Source: Clostridia bacterium
GTDB lineage: Bacteria > Bacillota > Clostridia > Caldicoprobacterales > Caldicoprobacteraceae
DNA: 64,000 nt
Assembly (NCBI GenBank): GCA_017577715.1
Contig: PKRC01000002.1
Span: forward strand, 62,001-126,000
Direction: 5' to 3'
Every line of letters starts with the position of its first letter. Position 1 is the first letter of the stretch. A model generated the notes under the pieces. That model saw nothing but the letters and a program-made list of their open reading frames with translations, did not search any database and was not told where the DNA came from. Shown here piece by piece: positions 53,411 to 61,882 of the stretch. Both the position numbers and the translations under genes were made by a program.

Positions 53411-54148
53411 GTGAAAGTTACCGTGCTTGGTAAGTACGGCCCATTTCCCGCGGCTTCCGGAGCCTGCTCGGGATATTTGGTACAGGATGGAAATACCAAG
53501 GTGCTGGTGGACTGCGGCAATGGGGTGTTAAGCCGCCTCCAGCAGATTTGTTCTATAGATGAGCTGAAGGCCATTGTTGTTTCTCATTTGCATAGCGACC
53601 ATGCATCTGACATGTTGGTGCTGCGTTATGCTCTGGATATTTTAAACGCCCGTGGGCTTAGAGAGCCTAAACCGCTTCCGGTATATGTTCCCGAGAACCC
53701 CAAAGATGAATACGACAGGCTACTCTTTAAAAACGTATTTGAGGTGCATCCAATTCAAGATGGCATGCAGCTACAAATAGGGGACCTATCATTTTATTTC
53801 CAGGAAATGACCCATCCCGTCCAGAGCTTTGGCATCAAAATCACAGGGGGGAACAAGACGCTGGTGTACACCGGCGATACTAACTATAACGAAAAAATAG
53901 AATCGTTTGCCAGCGGCGCTGATCTGTTTATTGCCGATGCGGGATTGCTGGATAAGGACAAAACCAGTTCAAATGTGCCGCATCTTACCGCCAGGGAGGT
54001 TGGGCTTATAGCTGCAAAAGCCAATGTAAAGCAGCTGATGCTTACCCATATATGGCCATGGTATGATGAGAACGAGATACTGGCCGAAGCTAAGGAAAGC
54101 TATTCTGGGGCATTTATTGCCCAGGAAATGAAGGAATACAGCGTATGA
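53411..54148 (+). CDS. metallo-beta-lactamase-fold hydrolase
   Basis: A 245-residue hydrolase of the RNase Z/phosphodiesterase-like branch. I prefer GTG 53411, nine bases after AGAGGAGG, giving KVTVLGKYGPFPAASGACSG; the ATG at 53405 is only three bases from that site. The two-metal site is seen in SHLHSDHASDM (around residue 57), with further ligands in EMTHPVQSFG, VYTGDTNYNE (Asp) and MLTHIWPWYD (His). Cytoplasmic; substrate unknown. Start of a plus-strand run that reaches 61145, though gaps of about 190 bases make one transcript uncertain. Confidence 0.9.
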   Translation: MKVTVLGKYGPFPAASGACSGYLVQDGNTKVLVDCGNGVLSRLQQICSIDELKAIVVSHLHSDHASDMLVLRYALDILNARGLREPKPLPVYVPENPKDEYDRLLFKNVFEVHPIQDGMQLQIGDLSFYFQEMTHPVQSFGIKITGGNKTLVYTGDTNYNEKIESFASGADLFIADAGLLDKDKTSSNVPHLTAREVGLIAAKANVKQLMLTHIWPWYDENEILAEAKESYSGAFIAQEMKEYSV

Positions 54149-54336
54149 TGCACGGCTTAGGCTGAAGAATTGTGAAGGTTGTATTTTTAGTTTAAAAAAT
54201 AGCGCTTTAAAAGCTGTTTATTTTAAATGCAGCCCGTTGAGATCTGCCCTTAAATTTAAAAGGTAAAATTGATCGCTCCTTTAAATGTTTAACGCGTTTT
54301 GTATGATTGATACTGGCGGAAGGGGTTTAGTGGGCC

Positions 54337-56715
54337 TTGACGGTTTGGGTGAAGCGCCCCGTGATATGGCTGACATCCGCCTATATCGTGGGGATTGTGA
54401 TAGGGACAAGGCTCAATAGGGAATTTGCCTTATTTGTTGGAGCAGCTGCCATCCTGGTGGCTGGTACGGCCTGGGGATTGGAACGGAAGAAAAACACTAG
54501 CCTGATATCGGTGTTGATTCTATTTGGCTTGTTTGGCATTTTGGCCGTACAGGTGAAGCTGAATTCCGCAAACCCCCTTGGAGATGTAGTCGATAAAGTG
54601 GTACAGATACATGGACGGATTGTAGAAAGTCCCAGGTATGATGAGCAGCGGGATATTTACGTAATTGAGACCATTTCAGTCGTAGCGGATGGGAAGGAGA
54701 GAAATGTAAAGACCAAGGTTCAGCTTAGTGTTTATCCTGAAGACCTGCAAAAGGAAAGGCAGCGCTATAGCTATGGGGATATTGTTGAGGTAAGGGGTAG
54801 GCTGGAAGAGCCGCCGGGACAGCGCAATCCAAAAGGATTTAACTACAGAGCATATCTGCAAAGACGCGGCATCTATAACGTTATGTCGGTGCAGCCGTAT
54901 AGTATAAAAAAGATTGGTGTAGGTGAGCTCTCCTATATAAGATCATTGATATATACTATAAAGAGCCGCGCCGAGGCTGTGTTTGATCGATATGTGGGCG
55001 ATGAAGAGGGCGCCCTTGTGAAGACCATGTTGCTTGGCCAAAAGTGGTTGCTGCCTTTTGAGGTGCAGCGGGATTTCCAGGTTACTGGACTATCCCATGT
55101 ACTTGCCATATCGGGGCTGCATGTAGGGTTTATCGCAGCTGCCTTGTCATCGGTTGCGAGGCTGCTGTCCCTTACAAAAAAGCAGGCCTTTGTCTTTCAG
55201 GTATGCCTGCTATGCTTTTACTGCGCGATGGTAGGGGCTGCTCCATCGGTGGTGCGGGCAGCCGTTATGGCCGCTTTACTTCTGGGGGGTAAAGCGGTAG
55301 GGCGACAGCCCGATATGCTCAATAATCTGTTTGTGGCTGCTTTCTCCATATTGCTGTTTAGGCCTTTGGACCTTTTCGATGTAGGCTTTCAGCTGTCGTT
55401 TGCTGCTGTTATAGGCATCATCCTGTTTGTTGAGCGTTTTGAGAGATGGTTTAAGTTTCTGCCCAGGTGGATGGCGGCTGGCTTATCGGTTACCCTATCG
55501 GCTCAGCTGGGGGTATGGCCCCTCATAGCCTACCATTTTAACGCTTTTTCGGCCATTGCCATAATTGCCAACCCGATTTTGGTGCCCCTGGCGGGATTGA
55601 TAGTCTTGATGGCTTTTGCATTGATGGTAGGGGCTCTTGTGATTCCGCTTGTGGGAAATTTACTGGGGCCGCCGGTGAAGTTTCTGTGCTTTTTACTTAT
55701 CAAAGCAAATGGAATTTTGGCAGCTATCCCATGGGCTTTTATACGGGTGGTTTCACCTTCGTTCCTCTTTGTAGTATGCTATTACCTGGCGTTGTGGATT
55801 TTATCGCCAGAAAAGCCCGGATGGGTGAGACAGCCTTTTGTATGGTGCGGAATCATGGCGGTTTCCCTGTTGCTGGTTGGGATACTCACCCCGCTGCTGG
55901 ATAATGCCCTGGAGATTGTATTTTTAGATGTTGGTCAGGGGGATTGTATATACATAAAGACTCCTGATGAAAAGCACATTTTGATAGACGGTGGTGGCAG
56001 AAACGAAGGCTATACCGGCACCTTTGATGTTGGAGAGGACATCGTAGTGCCATTTTTGCTGAAGAATGGGGTGGGGCATCTTGACCTTGTTATCATGTCC
56101 CATGCCCATGATGATCACATCGGTGGGTTGGTTGCGGTATTGGAGAACATTCCTGTCAGGGCTTTTATGGAGTATCCGCCCGGCGAGGAAACCGATAACT
56201 ACATTCGCCTCAAGGAACTGATGAGCAGGAAGGGCATTAAAAACATACATGCTTATTGCGGCCTATCGTATAGGGTAGGCAGGGATGTGCGGCTTGAGGT
56301 GGTGTATCCCTGCATTGAAGGGGGCCAGCCCCAATGGCTATTCGATAAGGGAGATAACAACCGCTCGCTGGTGATTTTGCTACGTTATGGAGATGCCACG
56401 GTGCTCTTTACAGGGGATATAGAGGCTGATGTAGAAAAGCACTTGTCGAAAGGCTGGAATTTGCCGATAGATATATTGAAGGTAGCTCACCACGGCAGCA
56501 ATACCTCTTCTACCGATGAATGGCTGGAGGCCGTAAGGCCGCAGCTGGCGGTTATACAGGTAGGCAGAAATGCCTTTGGACATCCAAGTCCCCAGGTGTT
56601 GCAGAGGTTGGAGGATAGAGGAATAAAGGTGTTGCGAAATGACCGACACGGAGCAGTAATAGCTCGTTATACCGGTAGAGAATGGCATATACGGTGGATG
56701 ATTGATGAATGGTAA
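54337..56715 (+). CDS. comEC: ComEC/Rec2 DNA-uptake channel protein
   Basis: Inner-membrane channel for single-stranded DNA in natural transformation. 792 residues, full length. Two or three N-terminal helices are followed by an OB-fold domain (residues about 80-190, with EEPPGQRNPKGFNYRAYLQR), the competence core of eight or so helices with LSHVLAISGLHVGFI at about 250 and GAAPSVVRAAVMAALL at about 307, and a C-terminal metallo-beta-lactamase domain with VGQGDCIYIKTP and MSHAHDDHIGGL. The TTG at 54337 is 11 bases after GGAAGGGG. It has all three domains. Partner genes (comEA, comF) are not here. Confidence 0.95.
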   Translation: MTVWVKRPVIWLTSAYIVGIVIGTRLNREFALFVGAAAILVAGTAWGLERKKNTSLISVLILFGLFGILAVQVKLNSANPLGDVVDKVVQIHGRIVESPRYDEQRDIYVIETISVVADGKERNVKTKVQLSVYPEDLQKERQRYSYGDIVEVRGRLEEPPGQRNPKGFNYRAYLQRRGIYNVMSVQPYSIKKIGVGELSYIRSLIYTIKSRAEAVFDRYVGDEEGALVKTMLLGQKWLLPFEVQRDFQVTGLSHVLAISGLHVGFIAAALSSVARLLSLTKKQAFVFQVCLLCFYCAMVGAAPSVVRAAVMAALLLGGKAVGRQPDMLNNLFVAAFSILLFRPLDLFDVGFQLSFAAVIGIILFVERFERWFKFLPRWMAAGLSVTLSAQLGVWPLIAYHFNAFSAIAIIANPILVPLAGLIVLMAFALMVGALVIPLVGNLLGPPVKFLCFLLIKANGILAAIPWAFIRVVSPSFLFVVCYYLALWILSPEKPGWVRQPFVWCGIMAVSLLLVGILTPLLDNALEIVFLDVGQGDCIYIKTPDEKHILIDGGGRNEGYTGTFDVGEDIVVPFLLKNGVGHLDLVIMSHAHDDHIGGLVAVLENIPVRAFMEYPPGEETDNYIRLKELMSRKGIKNIHAYCGLSYRVGRDVRLEVVYPCIEGGQPQWLFDKGDNNRSLVILLRYGDATVLFTGDIEADVEKHLSKGWNLPIDILKVAHHGSNTSSTDEWLEAVRPQLAVIQVGRNAFGHPSPQVLQRLEDRGIKVLRNDRHGAVIARYTGREWHIRWMIDEW

Positions 56716-56758
56716 GAAGATGAAAGGCAAAACTAAAGGTAAGGGAGGCTGAAAGGCC

Positions 56759-57175
56759 ATGAAGAGTTACAGGAAGGAGCTTTGGTTTGAGACAGATAAG
56801 CGACGCGATTTCATCAATATTACCCCTATTTTAGAGGAATGTGTCAGGGAAAGCGGCATAAAGGAAGGCTTGCTCTTGTGCAATGCTATGCATATTACCG
56901 CCAGTGTCTTCATAAACGACGACGAACCGGGGCTTCACCAGGACTTTGAAGAATGGCTTGAGAAGCTGGCTCCTGAGAAACCTCATTCGCAGTACAAGCA
57001 TAATGTATTTGAAGACAACGCCGATGCTCATTTAAAGCGCACCATAATGGGCAGGGAGGTAGTGGTGGCCATTACCGATGGTAAACTAGATTTGGGACCA
57101 TGGGAGCAGATTTTTTATGGTGAGTTTGATGGGAAACGGCGCAAACGCGTGCTTGTCAAGATTATAGGGGAATAA
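56759..57175 (+). CDS. YjbQ/UPF0047-family protein
   Basis: A 138-residue single-domain protein of the YjbQ family. Typical elements are FINITPILEECVRESG, CNAMHITASVFINDDEPGL and EDNADAHLKRTIMG, ending LGPWEQIFYGEFDGKRRKRV. Family members have weak thiamin-phosphate synthase activity, but the physiological role is not settled. The ATG follows AAGGGAGGCTGAAAGGCC, 43 bases after comEC. Confidence 0.93.
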   Translation: MKSYRKELWFETDKRRDFINITPILEECVRESGIKEGLLLCNAMHITASVFINDDEPGLHQDFEEWLEKLAPEKPHSQYKHNVFEDNADAHLKRTIMGREVVVAITDGKLDLGPWEQIFYGEFDGKRRKRVLVKIIGE

Positions 57176-57257
57176 ATGGGAATAATTGCTTATGGAAGAT
57201 GCAGCTTACGTATGATAGAATATGTCTGCTGATCTGGAAACAGAAAGGAGGGCAGTA

Positions 57258-57977
57258 GTGGCTATGCTTGCTATAAGGAACGGTCGGGTAGGATGTTTCA
57301 TCCTTCATGGGATGAGCGGTGACCGCTTTGGAGTGGAAGCCCTCTGTTCTTACCTTGAGGAGCAAGGTTACGGTACATATTGTTGTGAAATTGGCATAGA
57401 ATTCAGTTCCGCAAAGCTGTTTAACGCTTATGCACATCTAGAATGGACATGCAGAGCCGAGAGGGAATTTGAAGAGTTTTACAAAGAATATGATTATGTG
57501 GTGGTCATAGGCGTATCCATTGGAGGGCTGATAGGCATACTGCTTGCCGAGAAGTATATGGTGGATGCATTGATAACTATAAATACCCCCATATATCTGG
57601 TGGATGCCAGGAAGCTACTTGAGATGTTGTACTGTGAAGGAGCAAGGGTGAGTAACTCACATTTTAATAGGATTATTCTTCTGGCTTTGTACCGATTGAT
57701 GGGATTTAACAGGCTATTCGATGAGGCTAAAAAGACACTATATAGGCTGCGCTGCCCTCTTTTAGTGATACAGGGTAAAAAGGACGATATCGTAGACTGG
57801 AAGAGCGCGTCCTACATATACGACAGTTTTTTGGGGCAAGTTAAGGAAATTCAGTATTTCCCCAAATCCGGGCACTTTATATTCCTTGACTGCGAGAGCC
57901 GACTGGTGTTCATCCGGTTGCATCAGTTCATAGAAAAAAGCGTGGAAAATAAGATGCTTATAGAGGGGTATATTTGA
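57258..57977 (+). CDS. alpha/beta hydrolase, serine esterase-like
   Basis: A 239-residue hydrolase. GTG 57258 lies six bases after AAAGGAGGG; the frame is open 12 codons upstream. FILHGMSGDRFG is the oxyanion-loop strand. The nucleophile Ser is in VVIGVSIGGLIGILL (around residue 92), the Asp in IQGKKDDIVDW (around 184) and the His in FPKSGHFIFLD (around 209), giving a full triad in the order of carboxylesterases and monoacylglycerol lipases. Short and without signal or membrane segments. Substrate unknown; it stands between yjbQ and pgi. Confidence 0.88.
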   Translation: MAMLAIRNGRVGCFILHGMSGDRFGVEALCSYLEEQGYGTYCCEIGIEFSSAKLFNAYAHLEWTCRAEREFEEFYKEYDYVVVIGVSIGGLIGILLAEKYMVDALITINTPIYLVDARKLLEMLYCEGARVSNSHFNRIILLALYRLMGFNRLFDEAKKTLYRLRCPLLVIQGKKDDIVDWKSASYIYDSFLGQVKEIQYFPKSGHFIFLDCESRLVFIRLHQFIEKSVENKMLIEGYI

Positions 57978-58048
57978 TCTTTGGAGCAAACTCAATTGGT
58001 TGGATTAAAATATATGTAGAGATTTAACCAATAGGGGGTAAGGTGCTT

Positions 58049-59485
58049 ATGAAGAGATTTGAAGATGCCAACTGGAGAGAGGGTATGAGGATAAGGTTTG
58101 ATTACAACAACATGATGTCGGATATGATAGGGGAGGAATATGGCATAAGCAAGGAACAGATCCTTGCATTGCAGCCCAAGATAAGGGCTGCCATTGAGGC
58201 TTTGAAGGAAAAGAGAAAGGCTGGTAAAACCGAGTGGAGGGACCTGCCGTATACCCAGGCTGAGGTGGTCAAGGATATTTTGACCACTGCAGAGGACATA
58301 AAAAGAAGGTTTGAGTGCTTCGTGGTACTGGGCATCGGTGGCTCGGCTTTGGGCCCTATAGCGGTGCATCAGGCGCTCAACCACATGCATTATAACGAAC
58401 TTCCAAGGGAGAAGCGCAATGGCTGCCCGAGGTTTTATGTGGTAGATAACATAGACCCTGAGCGGATGAAAGCCCTGTTTGACATCATCGACGTTAAGGA
58501 GACGGTCTTTAACGTCATAACGAAATCCGGCAGCACATCAGAGACCATGGCTCAATTTTTGATCGTCAGGGATATGCTGAAAAGTGCTGTTGGCGATGAA
58601 TATCGCCAGCACATCATTGCCACTACCGATGCTGAGAAGGGCAATCTCATCCGTATAGCTAGGGAGGAAGGGTTTAAGACCTTCTATATTCCCGCCGGCG
58701 TAGGGGGTAGGTTCTCGGAGCTGTCGCCTGTGGGGCTTTTGCCAGCGGCGGTATGCGGTGTCGATATCGAGGAGTTGCTTGCAGGAGCGGCCTATATGGA
58801 TGAGCTATGTAGCAAGGATGATGTGTTCGAGAACCCAGCTTATATGGCGGCTGTCCTTCAGTATATTGCCATGAAACAAGGCAAAAACATATCCGTCATG
58901 ATGCCCTATGCCGATTCTTTGAAGTATATGGCGGATTGGTATGCTCAGCTATGGGCTGAAAGCCTGGGTAAAAAGTTTGATGTTGACGGCAGAGAAGTAT
59001 ATGTCGGGCAAACACCCGTTAAAGCCTTGGGCGTGACCGATCAGCATTCGCAGATACAGCTGTATACCGAAGGGCCTTTTGATAAGGTTATAACTTTTAT
59101 AAAGGTGGAGAATTACCGTGGTGAGGTTGATATTCCCAAAGGTTATGAGGATATGCCTGCCGTTTCATTTCTTGGAGGCCATACCTTGAGCCAGCTTCTA
59201 CACGCTGAGCAGATGGCCACCGAATACGCGCTTTATAAGGCAAAGCGGATGAACAGGACAATCATACTGCCGGAGGTCAATGCATTTACCGTGGGACAGC
59301 TGATTTATCTTCTGGAAGTGGAAACGGCGTTTGCGGGCGAGCTGCTGGGCATAAATGCCTATGACCAGCCAGGAGTGGAGGAAGGCAAGAATGCTACGTA
59401 TGCGCTTATGGGCCGTCCGGGCTATGAGGAGAAGAGGGTGGAACTGGAGGGTAGGCCAAAAAAGCGCCAGGAATATATAATATAA
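58049..59485 (+). CDS. pgi: glucose-6-phosphate isomerase
   Basis: Interconverts glucose-6-phosphate and fructose-6-phosphate. About 478 residues. Two SIS-type halves with VVLGIGGSALGPIAVHQAL (around residue 95) and VITKSGSTSETMAQF (around 155) bind the phosphate; AGVGGRFSELSPVGLLPA and DQHSQIQLYTEGP bear catalytic residues. The ATG at 58049 follows GGGGGTAAGGTGCTT; a GTG two codons earlier is possible. The next gene, a DUF89 phosphatase, begins 31 bases after its stop. Confidence 0.96.
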   Translation: MKRFEDANWREGMRIRFDYNNMMSDMIGEEYGISKEQILALQPKIRAAIEALKEKRKAGKTEWRDLPYTQAEVVKDILTTAEDIKRRFECFVVLGIGGSALGPIAVHQALNHMHYNELPREKRNGCPRFYVVDNIDPERMKALFDIIDVKETVFNVITKSGSTSETMAQFLIVRDMLKSAVGDEYRQHIIATTDAEKGNLIRIAREEGFKTFYIPAGVGGRFSELSPVGLLPAAVCGVDIEELLAGAAYMDELCSKDDVFENPAYMAAVLQYIAMKQGKNISVMMPYADSLKYMADWYAQLWAESLGKKFDVDGREVYVGQTPVKALGVTDQHSQIQLYTEGPFDKVITFIKVENYRGEVDIPKGYEDMPAVSFLGGHTLSQLLHAEQMATEYALYKAKRMNRTIILPEVNAFTVGQLIYLLEVETAFAGELLGINAYDQPGVEEGKNATYALMGRPGYEEKRVELEGRPKKRQEYII

Positions 59486-59516
59486 TATATAGCACAAAAG
59501 AGGGGGGATAGCGGGG

Positions 59517-60374
59517 TTGAAAGCTACGGTTGATTGCGTGCATTGCTATCTGAAGCAGGCTGTGTCGTGTATGAGAATGGCAGGGGTGGATGAAGATACC
59601 CAGCATGAGATACTGTTCAAGCTCATGGATTACGTGAAGGGGTTTGACAGAAATGCTACCCCTGCCGAGAATTCTACCTATGCCGTTTTGAAGACATATG
59701 AGCTCATGGGAATAGATGACCCTTATAAAGAAGTAAAAAGGCAGTCCAATGACCTGGCGCTGGAGTTGTATCCCCGCTTAAAGCGGATGTTGGAGGAATA
59801 TGAAGACAAGCTGTATACCGCTCTTAAAATAGCTGTAGCGGGAAATGTCATTGACCTCGGCATAAGGAGAAGTTTTGACATTGAAGGGGAGCTCCGCTAC
59901 AGCTTGAATACAGGCTTTTCAAAGGATCATTATGATACGTTTAGGCAAAAACTGAAGAATGTCGACGAAGTGTTGTTTTTGGGTGACAATGCGGGAGAGA
60001 TCGTATTTGACAAGATATTGGTGGAAGAGCTGATTAAGCTGGGTAAAAGAGTAACGTATGTCGTCAAAGATGGACCTGTGCTTAACGATTCTACCATGGA
60101 AGATGCCATTTATGTGGATATGGACAAGGTAGCAAGGGTGATCACCACGGGATCGCGGTTCTTGGGAGTGAGCTTTAATCACATGTCCCAAGAATTTGCT
60201 GATGCGCTGAACAAGGCTCCTCTCATCATATCCAAGGGGCAGGCCAATTTTGAATCCCTTGAGCAGTATGACATGGCGCGGGGTAGGGTGTTCTTTTTGC
60301 TAAAGATAAAATGCGATGAGGTGGCAAAGGTTGCGGGAGTAGCGTTGGATGATGTTGTGTTTTTCACCGTGTAA
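59517..60374 (+). CDS. DUF89 / ARMT1-like damage-control phosphatase
   Basis: A 285-residue protein of the DUF89 family, metal-dependent phosphatases thought to remove harmful or excess phosphometabolites. The N-terminal Cys pair VDCVHCYLKQA (around 6-9) marks the prokaryotic subgroup. The catalytic elements are AGNVIDLGI (around 101), VLFLGDNAGEIVFDKILVEE (around 151, with the Asp of GDNAGE) and VVKDGPVLNDSTMEDA (around 183), followed by IISKGQANFESL. The TTG start at 59517 follows GAGGGGGGATAGCGGGG. Its position directly behind pgi suggests a sugar phosphate as substrate; this is inference. Confidence 0.92.
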   Translation: MKATVDCVHCYLKQAVSCMRMAGVDEDTQHEILFKLMDYVKGFDRNATPAENSTYAVLKTYELMGIDDPYKEVKRQSNDLALELYPRLKRMLEEYEDKLYTALKIAVAGNVIDLGIRRSFDIEGELRYSLNTGFSKDHYDTFRQKLKNVDEVLFLGDNAGEIVFDKILVEELIKLGKRVTYVVKDGPVLNDSTMEDAIYVDMDKVARVITTGSRFLGVSFNHMSQEFADALNKAPLIISKGQANFESLEQYDMARGRVFFLLKIKCDEVAKVAGVALDDVVFFTV

Positions 60375-60485
60375 AATTGTATCAAGGGGTATCGAAAAAG
60401 AAAACCGAAGATGATAAGAAAGGTGGGATGTTGTTGTCGTGTTGAGTTCCATGAGGATGGGGGATGGGCTGTGGGATTAATCTTG

Positions 60486-61145
60486 ATGGATGATATTTCC
60501 TGGAATGTTGACGTTAGTAAGCTTCTTGAGCGTTTTCACTTGCAGCCGGGCAGCCACGATGCAGCTAGGGTGGAGGAGCTGGTGCGCCAGGCCCAAGAGA
60601 TAGGCAGGCCCAAGGTTTTGTACAAGGAAGCCTATATAGAGGATAAGGGCGATGATTTCGTAATAGTGGACGGAGTTAAATTGACCAGCCGCATACTTCG
60701 CACCAATCTGGAGAAAGTATATAGGGTGTTTCCCTACATTGCCACTTGTGGTACCGAACTGGAGAAATGGTCCGAGACCATGGATGATATTCTTGAAAGA
60801 TATTGGGCGGATGGCATTAAGGAGATGGCTCTCCGTGAAGCTCAAAAGGCTTTTGAAAAGCATCTTGATGAGAATTTCCGTCCTGGCAAAACCTCCAGCA
60901 TGAATCCGGGTTCGTTACAAGATTGGCCAATAAGCCAGCAGAGGCAACTCTTTCAGATATTAGTTGATCCTGAGCGATATATAGGTGTGAAATTGACTGA
61001 CAGCTGTTTGATGTTGCCCATAAAATCGATATCGGGCATACGATTTTCTACTGACATCGACTTTGAGAACTGCAAGCTGTGCTCAAGGGAAAACTGCCCC
61101 GGCAGGAGGGCGCCGTATGACCCTGAGCTTGCAAAGTCTTATTAA
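60486..61145 (+). CDS. stand-alone methionine synthase activation-domain-like protein
   Basis: About 219 residues resembling the C-terminal reactivation domain of cobalamin-dependent methionine synthase (MetH). The core is MNPGSLQDWPISQQRQLFQI, IGVKLTDSCLMLPIKSISG, and a Cys-rich tail NCKLCSRENCPGRRAPYD not found in E. coli MetH. Such separate proteins pair with clostridial MetH enzymes that lack the domain and bring S-adenosylmethionine for reactivation. The start is unclear: ATG 60486, GTG 60471 (behind GGGGGATGGGCT) and an upstream ATG 60411 are all in frame. It is the last intact gene before a decayed region beginning right after its stop. Confidence 0.82.
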   Translation: MDDISWNVDVSKLLERFHLQPGSHDAARVEELVRQAQEIGRPKVLYKEAYIEDKGDDFVIVDGVKLTSRILRTNLEKVYRVFPYIATCGTELEKWSETMDDILERYWADGIKEMALREAQKAFEKHLDENFRPGKTSSMNPGSLQDWPISQQRQLFQILVDPERYIGVKLTDSCLMLPIKSISGIRFSTDIDFENCKLCSRENCPGRRAPYDPELAKSY

Positions 61146-61146
61146 G

Positions 61147-61627
61147 TATTTGCCTCTTATAGTTCCTACGTTTTTTGGGATGGGACTAAGGGAGGGTTAT
61201 TTATATTTCTTTTTAGACAGTTCTTTATAGGATTGCCTACAGAACTTCAGAATTCCGCCCGTATAGACGGTTGTAGCACTTTTAGAATATTTTGGAATAT
61301 AGTTTTGCCTATTCAAAGACGATCATAGTAGTATGTACTGTACTGGGAACGGTATGGCACTGGAATGATTACTATGAGCCTGCCGTTTATTTAACTAGAC
61401 CCAAAAACTGGCTTCTCCCCATGAATTTAACCAATATGTATGCCACTTTAAGAATGATAGAGGGAGAAGAATTTAGTATTTCAGAAGTTGACCAATTGAA
61501 TCAAATGTACACAATATGGCCCACTTTAATGGCTGGTGTTTTGTTGGTAATTTTGCCGCTGATAGTAATGTATTTGTTCTTGCAGCGACGTTTTATGAAA
61601 AGCATAGAACGTACAGGTTTGGTATGA
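61147..61627 (+). pseudogene. C-terminal remnant of a MalG-type sugar ABC permease
   Basis: In three frames the stretch reads YLPLIVPTFFGMG, then RQFFIGLPTELQNSARIDGC with the EAA-loop pattern and STFRIFWNIVLPI, then KTIIVVCTVLGTVWHWNDYY, ending LFLQRRFMKSIERTG. The two frame breaks (about 61210 and 61312) each need one extra T. The N-terminal half is missing: the remnant begins immediately after the stop of the preceding gene, as expected for a deletion junction. The last 111 codons (61292-61627) remain open but start inside the protein. Confidence 0.85.
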
Positions 61628-61671
61628 TAAAAGATCAGTTTAAGAGATCAAAATTATTAAGGAGAAATTAC

Positions 61672-61823
61672 ATGCGGAAAAGCCAAATGTTCTGTTTATC
61701 CTCGCAGATGAATTAGGGTGGGGGGAGATATCAGTTATCATGGTTTACCTATTACCACGCCTAAAATATCGATAGGTTGGTTTACAATGGTATAGAGCTG
61801 AACTGCCATTATGTGACTCCTTG
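61672..61823 (+). pseudogene. N-terminal remnant of a sulfatase
   Basis: An ATG with AAGGAG upstream (61672) is followed, one base out of frame, by EKPNVLFILADELGWGEIS, the sulfatase N-terminus. After further frame breaks come ITTPK and IDRLVYNGIELNCHYVTPW, also family-typical. About 50 codons remain, then a terminator. The catalytic Cys/Ser-x-Pro-x-Arg region is absent. Confidence 0.8.
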
Positions 61824-61832
61824 GAAGAGTTC

Positions 61833-61878
61833 AAAAAGCTCCTTGCCGTTTTGCTGAAAAGGCAAGGAGCTTTTTGAT
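61833..61878 (-). terminator. terminator of the aldo/keto reductase gene
   Basis: AAAAAGCTCCTTGCC (61833-61847) and its complement (61861-61875) form a 15-base stem with A and T ends, so it can work on both strands. It lies eight bases beyond the minus-strand stop. Confidence 0.88.
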
Positions 61879-61882
61879 AATC

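Noticed and set aside
61292..61627. A 111-codon frame that could be called an independent membrane protein
   Set aside because: Its sequence continues the upstream permease fragments in another frame (EAA loop before it, last helices inside it), so it is part of one pseudogene.
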